Source: Alnus glutinosa (Eukaryota; Streptophyta; Magnoliopsida; Fagales; Betulaceae). From it: DNA of 64,000 nt. The notes below the pieces were generated by a model. It was given only the letters and a program-made list of their open reading frames with translations. It was not told the DNA's origin and did no database searches. The position numbers and the translations under genes are program-made. The stretch covers positions 32,471,116-32,535,115 of the forward strand of contig NC_084890.1 of assembly GCF_958979055.1 (NCBI RefSeq). The letters run 5' to 3'. Shown one piece after another: positions 23,052 to 34,269 of the stretch (position 1 is its first letter; every line of letters begins with the position of its first letter).

Positions 23052-23819
23052 CTAGTCTGTCCAAATGGCAATCATGTCATCCAATAATACCAAAACCTTC
23101 TTCACAGCCTCATCACCACCAACATCCTTAACCAAGCCCAAAGCCTGATTCAACTCCATCGCTTCCTTAATCTTTGCCTCTCTCAGCAAACGCCTATAAA
23201 CCCACGTCCCCAACTCTCTTCCCGGCACCAAATTCACACCCACCATCGCCCTCAAAACCTTCAAGGCCTCAAGAACCATCCCCTGCTTACAAAACCCACA
23301 AACCAGAATTCCGCAAGCCTTCTCATCCAGCACACACGGCGAGCCCGGCCTCACCATCCAGTTAAAGACTTTCAAGGCCTCCTTGGGCTTGTGCTTCATG
23401 AAATACGAAGCAATGAGCACGGTGGTGATGGGAGTGAGGTGAGAATGTGCCACTGGATTGTGCTTGAGGCGGGTGAGGAGGGACATGGGGAGGGCCATGT
23501 CGGGCTGGGAAGTGAGGGAGTCGACGAGAATGGAAAGAGAAAGGGATTTGGGAGGTGGGTTTGTGAGGAGGACTGTGGAGGTGAGGTGGATTGCTTTGGG
23601 GAGGTGGTTTGAGAGGCAGAGGCGTGGGAGGAGGAGGTTGATCTCTGTGAGCTCTTCTTGGGTTAGAGTTGAGTTGGTGCCGGGTTTTGATGCAGGAGAA
23701 ACTTCACTAGACGAAGAAGAAGAAGTAGAAGAAGATAGTGCTGCAATGGAAGGTTGGGAGACGAGTGAGATGATGGGTTTTGAGGGAAAGGAGACATGCC
23801 GAAGCTGGAGTAATTTCAT
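23052..23819 (-). CDS. Small organelle-type PPR protein, intact copy A
   Basis: A 255-residue protein encoded in one exon. The N terminus (residues 1-48: MKLLQLRHVSFPSKP, then Ser/Thr-rich with no acidic residues until E39) looks like a mitochondrial or plastid presequence. Helical pentatricopeptide units are recognisable at about 130-164 (ALKVFNWMVRPG) and 165-199 (GFCKQGMVLEALKVLRAMVGVNLVPG), with a partial third to about 232. PPR proteins of this kind usually bind organellar RNA; the target is unknown. It is shorter than most PPR proteins. It converges with NLR3 and was duplicated along with it. The ATG at 23819 is the first in frame, and the stop is TAG after IAIWTD. Confidence 0.8.
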   Translation of the reverse strand: MKLLQLRHVSFPSKPIISLVSQPSIAALSSSTSSSSSSEVSPASKPGTNSTLTQEELTEINLLLPRLCLSNHLPKAIHLTSTVLLTNPPPKSLSLSILVDSLTSQPDMALPMSLLTRLKHNPVAHSHLTPITTVLIASYFMKHKPKEALKVFNWMVRPGSPCVLDEKACGILVCGFCKQGMVLEALKVLRAMVGVNLVPGRELGTWVYRRLLREAKIKEAMELNQALGLVKDVGGDEAVKKVLVLLDDMIAIWTD

Positions 23820-26019
23820 TCTGATTAAGTGCTGCTTGGCTGCTTACAGTATCGTACATGTTCTCTTCTCAAATCGGAACCGTTTTAATCTTTGTTTTTC
23901 GGATAACATCACAAAAAGTGAAAAGGGTACGGAATTACCAAACATTTCAAATTGTAATATTTATTTATTCAAACGTTTTACTTAAAGAATATTTTGTTTG
24001 AATTTGCTATTAAATCTTGCCAAAATTTTTAAAATATCCATGTTTTTTTAAAAAATATATATATAAAAAAAATTTGAATGATTCAAGTATAAGTATTTTT
24101 GTAAATTCTGTTAAATTCTGACCAACAACTAAATCCAAGCATTTATTTTTTCTAAAAAAAAATTGGTATTTTGAGTACCCTTTCTGATTTAACAGCAAAT
24201 CCTAATAGAGTACTCTTAAGTGAGACGTTTAAAAACGTAGATACTTCAATTTGAAACATTTGCTAGTTCAATATCCTTATCTCAAAACGGTTTATAATTC
24301 GATACCCAGTTAAGTGAGCTATGTAATAGTTCTCTCACAGTAAACTATTTGAATTACTAGCAATTCAAATTACAAAATTGTCGAGAATTTCTATCCCAAG
24401 CGCAATATGCTAACAAGTAATCTTTTATTCTTGATTAAGTGACAATATGAAAAATATCTTTAGTTGATACTTTAAAAATAACATTAACATATGAAAATAG
24501 AATAACATAATATGGGCTAAGATTTGTCATACCAAGAGAGAGACTAATTGTGTTGCGCATGAGTTAGCAAAAAACCGCAACCAAAAATTTTATAGATAAG
24601 GTATGGATGAAATAAAATTTTAGTTGTATCTATGACGTTATCTCATAGCAATTTGCTCTAGATTTTTTTCAATATGAATGAAAGTTGAATTTTTTTTTTT
24701 TTTTTTTCTAAAAGAAAAAAAACTCAAGAAGTAAATCACATGAAATGGTACATTATCTACTTCTATCAATGACCATCTTATCTATCTCACATGTATATAT
24801 CAATCTTGTTCATAGACCAATGGAATGGCAACATAATCAATTCTGTGAAATGCATCCATTTAATAAATTTCAAAGTTTCGTTGCATTATCTTCTTACAGA
24901 TACTGTTCATTTTTGCCTCTAATTTCAAAAGGAACTCATAATCAGCAGGTTAGAATTCATAATCAATTTTTTTGAAAATTGATTATAATCAATTGATTAA
25001 GGAGAAGGAACAATCATCTTTATTAACTGCATTCCTTCTTAAATTTCCAAGAAGTAGTACAAATTACAATATTATATTTCTAAATGATCTGGAATTGAAA
25101 GTACAAACTTCAATTATCACACTCTGTAATGCTCCTTTTTTTTTTTCTTTCTTAACAATGATTTATTTCTCTTAGATATAAAAGACAATTAAACTCTTTT
25201 TACCATTATTTTCAAACTTATAAATACATCGATTTTTATAGACCTATTTCATTAATAAACAAAAAAAAGAAAAAAGAATATGCCAAAAAATAAAGCCACA
25301 TATGAGCTAAAATTCACCTAAAACACAATCATGTATTGATATCTATATAAGTTTACATTAATAAAGTCATGATCACTCTTTTACATACACAATTGTGTCT
25401 CTCTCGAATAATACATTCATACATACATATATATTAACCGTATCATCAATCAATAATCAGTAAAGAGTTTGCTGCATGGAGCAAATTTTGATTTTTCTTA
25501 TATACTTCGTTTGTTTCGACGTAAAATATTTTCAACGAAATCATTTTTTAAAAAAATTGATTTTTTTGAAAATATTTTTCAAAGTTTAATTCTTACAAAA
25601 AGAAAAATTCATATCAAGGATTATTTTGTCATAGTTTGTACAGCATATATTCCTGCTCAGTGATCACTATTCTTAACAATAATCAAATCAAGTTCTTCAA
25701 GCCACATATTCTTTAAACCAATTTGAAAGATGAATATTTCTTTCTTTTCTTTTCTTTTTTTTCTGAGGGAAAGATGAGATCGAATATCTGATTACCCATG
25801 CCAGACTATCTAAGACAATTAATATGTAAACAAGAAAATCCCAAGTCCAAATTAAATGGTGGGAAATTTTGAATTAACTCGCTCTTCTTGTTCTTACTTT
25901 TGAATGGACTGTGCCAAAATCATCAGAAAATTGTTTTGCAAGGAAGCAACCGACCGACACACGTACCTGAGCATTGTTAATGGTCATAGTGTCGTTTGGG
26001 TCTTTGGTCTATAGTGTTT
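23820..26019. other. Intergenic, right part of the duplicated block A
   Basis: No gene. The stretches 24400-24680 and 25050-25460 align with 33420-33960 and 36065-36370 in block B. AT-rich, with a T tract near 24690. Alignment with block B ends at about 25465. Confidence 0.5.
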
Positions 26020-26490
26020 GTAAGATCCCCCCCGCCACTGAGCAGGAATATATGTTGTACGACACCAGCTTAAAATTCAGTTGTGGGATGATGGATCCCC
26101 CGAATGGTTGGGATGATATTTTCAGGTGGAGCAGAAATTTCATGCGAGGCAAAAGTTTACATGCTACGGCAATGAAACTATGTTTTGCTGCCGCCGTTTA
26201 TAACCTTTGGCTCCAAAGGAATGCTCTCCTGCATAATGGTGCTCCCCGTTCTGAAGAAGCTTTGCTTTCCAAGATAAGATGGGAGGTGAAGGTTCGGTTG
26301 CTATCCAAATTCTCTCAGAAGTAGTCCAGGACTTTTGTTTCTGGTTCTCTGTTTTTGCTTCTTGTGTTAGCTTTCTGATTGGTTTGTTATAGTGCTACTG
26401 AGGGGCTTGTTTTAATTGATTGGTTCTTTTGTGAACCGGGGAATCCAGTTGTCTGGAGTGTGTAGAAGAAGTGAAAAGGGTATTAAAAAT
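26020..26490 (+). mobile_element. LINE-type retrotransposon 3' remnant
   Basis: An open frame ending at 26324 carries the C-terminal signature common after the reverse-transcriptase zinc-binding region of plant L1-type LINEs. It is a hydrophobic AAAVYNLWLQRNALLHNG-like helix preceded by W..W residues and followed by a basic tail. No reverse-transcriptase catalytic domain is present, so it is 5'-truncated. The next 150 bases look like a LINE 3' UTR. No clear poly-A tail or target duplication is visible. Confidence 0.65.
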
Positions 26491-26502
26491 GTGACAATAT
26501 AA

Positions 26503-26550
26503 GGTATGGATTTCGGCTACCCTTTCGCCCAAGTTACAGCGTAATTGCTT
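26503..26550 (+). repeat. 48-bp copy of the VMA21 leader sequence
   Basis: Matches 38759-38806, in the putative 5'-UTR exon of VMA21, with two mismatches over 48 bases (core GGCTACCCTTT, then CCCAAGTTACAGCGTAATTG). A weaker relative is at about 51715-51760. It is either a captured leader fragment or a repeat family member that VMA21 uses as leader. Confidence 0.75.
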
Positions 26551-26554
26551 TAGA

Positions 26555-28824
26555 AGTGATTAGTATTAATGTGTGTTGTCACCATGGACTAGGGATGCCG
26601 AAATCAACATGAAATCAACGGTTTAAAGTTAAGGTTGACCTATATAGTCTTATACCAATGCATTAACACGACCTGAATCTGACATGCGACATTTAAGCTA
26701 TCAATTTTTATCATGAACCGTGAACTCAAGATGAAATTAGTTGGTTAAGGTTGAAGAGTTTGACCCGTTTAATTAAATGAGTAGGATTAGAGTTAATCTA
26801 TATTTTTTTATACCCATACTCCAACACGCCCGAAACTGACGCATAAAGACGAATTGTCACTCTTACTATTGACATAGCAACACACAATTCTCCAAATCTT
26901 CAACCAAATAAAGCATGTGAAAATTTGTTAGTTTGCAGTTGAGCCAAGGATGTTACTCTCTTTGTCGTCAAAATTGCTGAGATTTGAAAATGAATGGATT
27001 AGCAAATTAGAATGGAGGAATGAAGGTATACTGACCTGCATAATTGGCTTGGAGGACTTGAAAAGGCATTGGTCGACATGCATATAGGCATTGGTCGAAT
27101 TTTAAGAGGGTCGAGGTAGGTTCTTAAGAGGGAAATTGTCAATTTGAGCCTCACAACAAAGAACTTGTTTATTATAAATTTACAGCATAATTTATGGATC
27201 TCAATTGAGTTTATAATAGACTTATAAGGTGGAATATGATAACATTTTATTCTATTAATAAATCCTATCAGGATAAGATGATTAACCCTATTGAAAATAT
27301 AATTGTAATGTAATTAAATTAATCTTATCACCAAGGAAGACTATTGCCCCCACCCAGATCAAAACACGTTGCTTTAGAAACTATATGGTTTGAGGATGAT
27401 TTTGTTGTGTAATGGCTATTGGCTAGCAGCCTAGCAAGTGTAAAGAAATTAAGTCCAAGTTGGATAGATGTAAAATGTATGAATGGTTAAGATAACATGA
27501 TTGACTGAAATCCATCAGCTTAAGTAATTTCTTAATAATTATATTATGATCTCATTAAAAGACTTTATCATTATATTGGCTACTAGAAGGAAAACTTACT
27601 TTACTTTAAAAAAACAAAAAAAAAAAAAAAGGTGTCCTAAATTTTCTCAGCAATAAGGAGTGTTCGATTACATCTCTTGGTGTGCTTGGGAGTTGGATCC
27701 GTTTGGATTTACGGTTTTAAAACATTTGATTTAAAAATATGTGATTTGAAAACTTAATTTTTAAAAACGCAGTTAAGCGTATAGTAAAATCGCATTTTAT
27801 CTATAAAAATTGTGTTTTTAAAAACGAACCATGTTGCTAGCGCCTTGACAAGCCAATTTTATCTATGATTTTAAACTGCAATCTTTTAAAAACGCACCCT
27901 TAAACAATTTCACAATTTTATTCAAAATCACACTTTACTTATGAAAACACAGAGCCAAACGGACACGAGATCTTTGAGGTGAGCTTTTTTGTTTCTAATT
28001 TTAATCAAAATCCCACATCTGCACTCTCATCTTTTATACATTAGCCTCTCTAGATTTTTAAGCTTTTTTCTTTTTTCCTTTTTCATTCTTTTTTCTAAAA
28101 AAAAATAAATAAATAAATAAATAAATTCTTTCCTTTTGTTGAGAGTCAAGTGGGCGCACATTTCTGCCACCTCAAATCTCAAATGGGAGCTTGACCTTAT
28201 TTTAGTTGACCCTTTTTTTCTTTTTCAGAGCATAATAAGAACATCATTACAGAATAGAAAAATATAAAAAGTAATTATGGCTTCATGCATGAACTTCCTT
28301 TCAAATATAAAGTTAACATTTTAAGGACCCTACCATCTCATCCAACCCCCCCTTGCACATCTAAAAACACTTAGAAACATTCACAGCATTTAGACTGGTT
28401 CAAACTACGTTTACCAGTCTACCTACCCAAAAATAGAAAAAAACAGAAAGACTTTTATTGGTTCAGCTGAATTTTCAATTAGTCAAGACAATGCTATCAA
28501 TTCGTTCATGTTATTTCTAGAATTTTTGACTACACATCAAGTTAAAATATGATTTGGAAACATGAATGGTCTTTTAAGGTGGCAGGGAGGAAAATTGGGA
28601 GGCAAGAGAAAAATGGTTAGAAGGGAGTGCCCTTCCAGGGAACTACTTATATGAATAATCTCCAGTCTTTCAAGCACCATAAATATATCGAAAAAGAAAC
28701 TAACTGAGTCAACAAGAAGTAAATGACAAGCAATACCAAGGAAAGCTCCATTCCACATATCATTAAGCAAAATTCATTGCTAATGGCAACAATATCATTA
28801 ACCAGATAAATAAGAGAAGAAACA
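26555..28824 (+). promoter_or_regulatory. Upstream region of NLR4, start of duplicated block B
   Basis: Alignment with block A begins at about 26560 (matching 17580) and runs with gaps to the ATG. Twin TTGACC sites lie at 28191-28196 and 28206-28211, in the same context as in front of NLR3. The segment 26600-27430 has no counterpart that I could identify and no gene. Confidence 0.5.
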
Positions 28825-31647
28825 ATGGCAGAGATCGCTGTGACTCTCCTCATTGACAAGTTGGTCCAGTTGCTTGTTCAAGAAGCAAAACTGCTTAACA
28901 GTGTCCACAGGGAAGTTGTGGTTATTGGTGATGAACTGGAGAGCATCAAGTGTTTCCTAAAAGATGTCGATGCAAGGGCCGAGAAAGGAGGAGACCTCCA
29001 CGAAGGCATGAAAGAGTGGGTGAAGCAAGTGAGGGAGGCAGCCTTTCATATTGAAGATGTTATAGATGAATACATTCTTCATGTAGCACAGCATCGTCAT
29101 CAGCATGGCTTTGTTGCTTTCCTTCACAAAATTGGCTGCTTGCTGAAACAACTAAAACCACATCACAATATAGCCATCAAGATTCAAGATATCAAAACAT
29201 CAGTCCGTAAAATCAAGGAACGAAGCGAAAGATATAGCATAAGTTCCTCAGATCACGGATCAGGTGGTGTAGCAACAAATGCTGCATGGCATGACCCTCG
29301 TGTAGGTTCCCTTTTCATTGAGGAAGGTGAAGTTGTGGGTATAGAATATACAAGGGACGAACTTGTAAGCTGGCTGGTAAGGGGAGCAGCTAGGCGCTCG
29401 GTGATTTCGGTGGTAGGCATGGGCGGGATAGGTAAGACCACTCTTGCCAAGAAAGTATATGAGAATGACTCAGTTAAGGGACACTTTGACTGTCGAGTTT
29501 GGATCACAGTGTCTCAATCATACAACATGCAGAAGATACTCATGGCCATGACAAAGCAAATCCAGCAGGCGAAAAAATTTGCTCCAGGGGAAATAGAGAT
29601 GATGGACGAAATCACACTAATTAGCCAGCTGAGGCAATATTTCCAGCAAAAGAAGTATGTTGTGGTTTTTGATGATGTCTGGAAGTTACAGTTTTGGGAC
29701 ATTGTAAAACATGCTTTACCATGCAATAACAGAGGCAGCAGGATAATCATCACAACACGTAGTGATCATGTTGGCACTTGTTGTAAAGAATCTTCATCCG
29801 ATCAGGTCCACAAGCTGCAACCTCTGTCTCAAGAAAAGGCTTGGGAATTGTTTTGCAGAAAGGCATTCCAATCTGAGTTTCAGAGGAGTTGTCCCAGAGA
29901 GTTGGTGAGATTGTCACTGGACATTGTCAGAAAATGTGAGGGCCTGCCACTTGCAATCGTTGCCATAGGTGGTCTTCTGTCAATGAAGGAGAAGGTTCCA
30001 TCAGAATGGCAGAAGTTGTATGATGGTCTCAGTTCTGAGCTAGAAAGTAATCCCCACCTTACAAGTATTACAAAAATTCTCTCTCTCAGTTATCACAATC
30101 TTCCTTACTACCTCAAGTCTTGCTTCTTGTACTTTGGTCTTTTTCCGGAGGACCATTCAATTACTGATTCAAGATTGTTTCGGTTATGGATAGCTGAGGG
30201 CTTCATAAAAGGAAACAAGGGCAAACAATTGGAAGAGGTAGCAGAAGAATACTTAATGGAACTCCTCCACAGAAACTTGGTTCAAGTGTCATTTGGAGAG
30301 CTTGATTATCAGATACGTAGAAAGTATAGAATCCATGACCTGTTACACGAAATCATCCTATCAAAGGCAGGAGAGTTGAATTTCTGTCAAGTTTTGGAGG
30401 TAGATGACTCAAGTTTCAACGGGAAAAGTCGACGCCTATCAATCATTGATGCTAGAGAAAATGTCTTACAGACCATTGAGTACTCTCGGGTTCGTTCTAT
30501 CTTTCTTTTAAGCATTACTGAAATGCCCAGGTCTTTCATTGTCAACCTGTTTAAAAAATTCAAGCTTTTAAAAGTGTTGGATTTTGAAGATGCTCCCATT
30601 GATTATCTTCCTGGAGAAGTGGGGAATTTGTTCCTCTTGAAGCACTTAAGTTTGAGAAATACAAAAGTGAAGATGCTTCCTAAGTCGATGGGTAGGCTAC
30701 AGAACCTACAGACATTAAATCTCATTGAGACCCCAGTGCATGAGCTACCAATTGAGATATTTAGGCTTTATAAGCTGAGACATCTTTTGGCGCACTATTA
30801 TGACTTCGAAATTGAAAGTAGTTTGTATTCAATGAAAGGAGTGAAAATACATGAGGGGGTAGGATGTTTAAAAGACTTGCAGTCGCTGACGCTTGTGGAG
30901 GCAAATCATCATGGTCTTGGCCTAATCAAGGAGCTGGGAAAGTTGAGGCAGTTGAGGACGTTGGGCATCTCAAATATAACTGAAGAACATGGGAGGGCTC
31001 TGTGTGCCTCCATAGAAAGTATGGACCACCTTAAAATTTTGGCTTTAAGCTCGATCAGTGAAGATGGAATTCTAAATTTACAATCCATTTCATCTCCGCC
31101 TCAATTTTTAGAGCACATCATTTTAAGGGGGCGGTTGGAGGAGCTGCCCAACTGGATTCCAAAGCTTCAGAATCTTGTAACATTAGGTTTATATTTCTCA
31201 GGGTTAGCGGAAGATCCTCTAAAATACCTCCTGGCTTTGCCTAATTTAATTAATCTTTTCCTCAATCAGGGCTATGATGGGGAAGTGCTGCATTTCGAGG
31301 AAGGCGGTTTCCGAAAGCTCAAAAAGCTCACACTCAGAAAGTTGGACAGATTAAAGATGTTGAAAATAGACAAAGGAGCATTGCCCCTTCTTGAGCAACT
31401 AGAGATTGGGCCATGCCCGAAGCTGAAGGAGGTTCCCTTCGGAATCCAGCACCTGGAAAATCTCAAAACTTTGGACTTCTATGAAGTGCCGGGAAACTTT
31501 GTGCTGGGTATGCAACCAGATGGAGGCAAAGATTATTGGATAGTCAAGAAGGTAACTACCATCCGTGTCAGGTATAGGATTAAAGGAGAAAGATATCAAA
31601 TGTACAAGCTCAATGACTCAGATTTGTTGGAGCGTCTGCAAGGATGA
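28825..31647 (+). CDS. NLR4: intact RPM1-like CC-NB-ARC-LRR resistance protein
   Basis: A 940-residue single-exon CNL. The start ATG (MAEIAVTLLI) lies 21 bases after a possible acceptor (AACCAG) and is kept in NLR3. Domains: Rx-type coiled coil 1-135 with EDVID at 77-81; P-loop GMGGIGKTT at 198-206; RNBS-A (FDCRVWITVSQSY) at 221-233; kinase-2 VVVFDDVW at 279-286; RNBS-B GSRIIITTR at 304-312; GLPL at 373-376; RNBS-D (SCFLYFGLFPED) near 432; IHD in place of MHD at 503-505; LRRs from about 560 to the end. It should act as an ATP/ADP-switched effector sensor that starts defence signalling. It differs from NLR3 by few substitutions but has none of its breaks. The upstream W-box pair suggests WRKY control, which is inference. 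Confidence 0.95.
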   Translation: MAEIAVTLLIDKLVQLLVQEAKLLNSVHREVVVIGDELESIKCFLKDVDARAEKGGDLHEGMKEWVKQVREAAFHIEDVIDEYILHVAQHRHQHGFVAFLHKIGCLLKQLKPHHNIAIKIQDIKTSVRKIKERSERYSISSSDHGSGGVATNAAWHDPRVGSLFIEEGEVVGIEYTRDELVSWLVRGAARRSVISVVGMGGIGKTTLAKKVYENDSVKGHFDCRVWITVSQSYNMQKILMAMTKQIQQAKKFAPGEIEMMDEITLISQLRQYFQQKKYVVVFDDVWKLQFWDIVKHALPCNNRGSRIIITTRSDHVGTCCKESSSDQVHKLQPLSQEKAWELFCRKAFQSEFQRSCPRELVRLSLDIVRKCEGLPLAIVAIGGLLSMKEKVPSEWQKLYDGLSSELESNPHLTSITKILSLSYHNLPYYLKSCFLYFGLFPEDHSITDSRLFRLWIAEGFIKGNKGKQLEEVAEEYLMELLHRNLVQVSFGELDYQIRRKYRIHDLLHEIILSKAGELNFCQVLEVDDSSFNGKSRRLSIIDARENVLQTIEYSRVRSIFLLSITEMPRSFIVNLFKKFKLLKVLDFEDAPIDYLPGEVGNLFLLKHLSLRNTKVKMLPKSMGRLQNLQTLNLIETPVHELPIEIFRLYKLRHLLAHYYDFEIESSLYSMKGVKIHEGVGCLKDLQSLTLVEANHHGLGLIKELGKLRQLRTLGISNITEEHGRALCASIESMDHLKILALSSISEDGILNLQSISSPPQFLEHIILRGRLEELPNWIPKLQNLVTLGLYFSGLAEDPLKYLLALPNLINLFLNQGYDGEVLHFEEGGFRKLKKLTLRKLDRLKMLKIDKGALPLLEQLEIGPCPKLKEVPFGIQHLENLKTLDFYEVPGNFVLGMQPDGGKDYWIVKKVTTIRVRYRIKGERYQMYKLNDSDLLERLQG

Positions 31648-32007
31648 GTCTTGGAGGACCAACTGCCTTGCAGTTTCACTGAAGAGAACAAGCCTTTTTC
31701 AAGCATAAAACAGCAATAGTTATGTATTATCATTTTACACGTAACAATCATTAGAACAAAGTTCAAGTAATTTTCTTTCTTCTATAAGCAATTAGTGCCA
31801 ATCATCAGAGGATGCAACCTGGTTGCCATCTTAGTTCAAGAAAAGATTCAGTCCCAATGTATCTACGTCAAAATTCATATATTAAGGATAAAAAATTGTC
31901 CTAAACTTTCAATTGAAGAAAATCAACATTGCAGCATACTATCAATTCTAGCAATTTATCTTTAAACAACCACAACCCACAACCCATAACACAAAAGCTT
32001 ACCTGCT
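31648..32007. other. Spacer between NLR4 and PPR copy B
   Basis: About 459 bases shorter than the spacer after NLR3. The junction at 31680-31684 sits on a shared GAA, pointing to a deletion at microhomology. No gene. Confidence 0.6.
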
Positions 32008-32773
32008 CTAGTCTGTCCAAATGGCAATCATGTCATCCAATAATACCAAAACCTTCTTCACAGCCTCATCACCACCAACATACTTAACCAAGCCCAAAGC
32101 CTGATTCAACTCCATCGCTTCTTTAATCCTTGCCTCTCTCAGCAAACGCCTATAAACCCACGTCCCCAACTCTCTTCCCGGCACCAAATTCACACCCACC
32201 ATCGCCCTCAAAACCTTCAAGGCCTCAAGAACCATCCCCTGCTTACAAAACCCACAAACCAGAATTCCGCAAACCTTCTCATCAAGTACACACGGCGAGC
32301 CCGGCCTCACCATCCAGTTGAAGACTTTCAAGGCCTCCTTGGGCTTGTGCTTCTTGAAATACGAAGCAATGAGCATGGTGGTGATGGGAGTGAGGTGAGA
32401 ATGTGCCACTGGATTGTGCTTGAGGCGGGTGAGGAGGGGCATGGGGAGGGCCATGTCGGGCTGGGAAGTCGACGAGGATGGAAAGAGAAAGGGATTTGGG
32501 AGGTGGGTTTGTGAGGAGGACTGTGGAGGTGAGGTGGATTGCTGTGGGGAGGTGGTTTGAGAGGCAGAGGCGTGGGAGGAGGAGGTTGGTCTTTGTGAGC
32601 TCTTCTTGGGTTAGAGTTGAGTTGGTGCTGGGTTTTGATGCAGGAGAAGCTTCACTAGACGAAGAAGAAGTGGAAGAACATAGTGGTGCAATGGAAGGTT
32701 GGGAAACGAGTGAGATGATGGGTTTTGAGGGAAAGGAGACATGCTGAAGCTGCTTGAGTTGGAGTAATTTCAT
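32008..32773 (-). pseudogene. PPR copy B, frameshifted
   Basis: A close paralogue of the intact PPR at 23052-23819. On the plus strand 'gggaagtgagggagtcgacg' has become 'gggaagtcgacg' at about 32466-32471, an 8-base loss. The frame that begins at the ATG at 32773 shifts after ILVD (about residue 100) and ends early. The PPR-bearing second half stays open in the other frame from an internal ATG at 32454 (148 residues). That fragment would lack the presequence, so it is probably not functional in an organelle. Confidence 0.85.
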
Positions 32774-33532
32774 CCTGATTAGGGTGCTGCTTGGCTGCTT
32801 ACAATATCGTACATCTTCTCTTCTGAAATCTGAACCGTTTTAATCTTTGTCTTTCGTTTTTTGTTTGTTTGTTTACTTGTTGTTTTGTTTTGTTTTTTTG
32901 TTTATTTGTTGGGTTAAATACTTAAGGAAAATGATATTTGTACAACAACTTCACAACACTCATTCACATGGGGTGGTTCCAGTGTGTACGAAACAATCCC
33001 CAATACTTAATTGGCCTGTGAGATTTCAAAGTTTTTCATTTTTTTTTAGGAGATTCATGTGCTACAAAAAAAAGACCGAAATAATACCTTCATCTATTTT
33101 TCCGTCCAAAACTAACAAATTGTCACGTCATCCAACACGTATCAGTGTAATATTGAGACCTGTCCCCTAGCACCACATCTACCTTGTAGTTTGACATATA
33201 TATATGTGATTTATATAACTTTGAACCCCCTATGATATTATTAATTTCATGTGTTTGCACCATGTAATTTCATTAAGTATCACAAATGGTATCTCAATTT
33301 TCAATTGTATACCGGCCACCTGAGATTTTATAAATTTCATTCGATAAGTATCATAAATGCTACATTGATTTTTTATTTTAAGGCTTAAAAAAAAAAAAAA
33401 AAAATTGTAGTGGTAGCTTGCTAACAAGTATTCTTATATTCTTGATTACGTGATAATATGAAAAATATCTTTAGTTGATACTTTGAAAATAACATAATAT
33501 GGGTTAAGATTTGTCGTACCGAAAAAGAGACT
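32774..33532. other. Intergenic upstream of PPR copy B
   Basis: No supported gene. Open frames in 32847-33170 are low-complexity (TTTGTTTG repeats). The part 33420-33520 aligns with 24410-24520 of block A. Confidence 0.4.
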
Positions 33533-33826
33533 AAGAGTGCGTTTGAGATTACAATTTTATAGATAAAAAGTGCGATTTTAAATCAAATCGTTTGAAAATT
33601 ACGTTTTTAAAAAATCGCAATTTGAAAACGCAAAAAACTACTTTTTTAAATCGCAGGCAATAGAGTGTTTTTTTGAAAATGCAGAATTTTAAAGATTAAT
33701 ATGCGATTTTAAAACCAAACTATGATTTTGCCAAACGTTTAACTGCATTTTTAAAAATCTCTTTTTTAAAATCGCACATTTTAAAATCACTACTTTTAAT
33801 TTGTACTTTATTGTTTCAAACGAACC
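33533..33826. mobile_element. MITE present only in block B
   Basis: It starts GAGTGCGTTTG and ends with CAAACGAACC, and the interior is full of inverted AAAATCGCA / TGCGATTTT words. Block A has an uninterrupted 'gagactaattgtg' at the equivalent site, so the boundaries are known to a few bases. The flanking TAA/TTA suggests a 3-base target duplication like PIF/Harbinger MITEs. Confidence 0.7.
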
Positions 33827-34269
33827 TTTATTGTGCTATGCACGCATGAGTTAGCAAAGACAGCAATCAAAAATGTCATAAATAAGGTGTGGATGAAATA
33901 AAATTTTAATTGTATGAGTGACGTCATTATTTGCTCTAGATTTTTTCAATACGAATGAAAGTTGAAATATTTCCTCAAAAAACATGCAATCATTTTATGA
34001 TGTTTAATTATTCCAGTCAAGAGGATAAAAATTGAAGAAAATATTCTTATTGATGTATATGACAAGAATATGAAGTAATTGAATAAAAGAAGAAAGGGGA
34101 AGAGAATAACGATTAGAAACAAAAATCAAAAAGGAAGGTTTCTCAAAAAAAAAAAAAAACAAAAACAAAAACAAAAACAAACAAAAAGAAAACCAATAGC
34201 ACTGTTTTGAACATACCATCACCAATACCAAGGTCGGTCTAGCTTAAAAAAAATAAAAAAATTTAAAGT

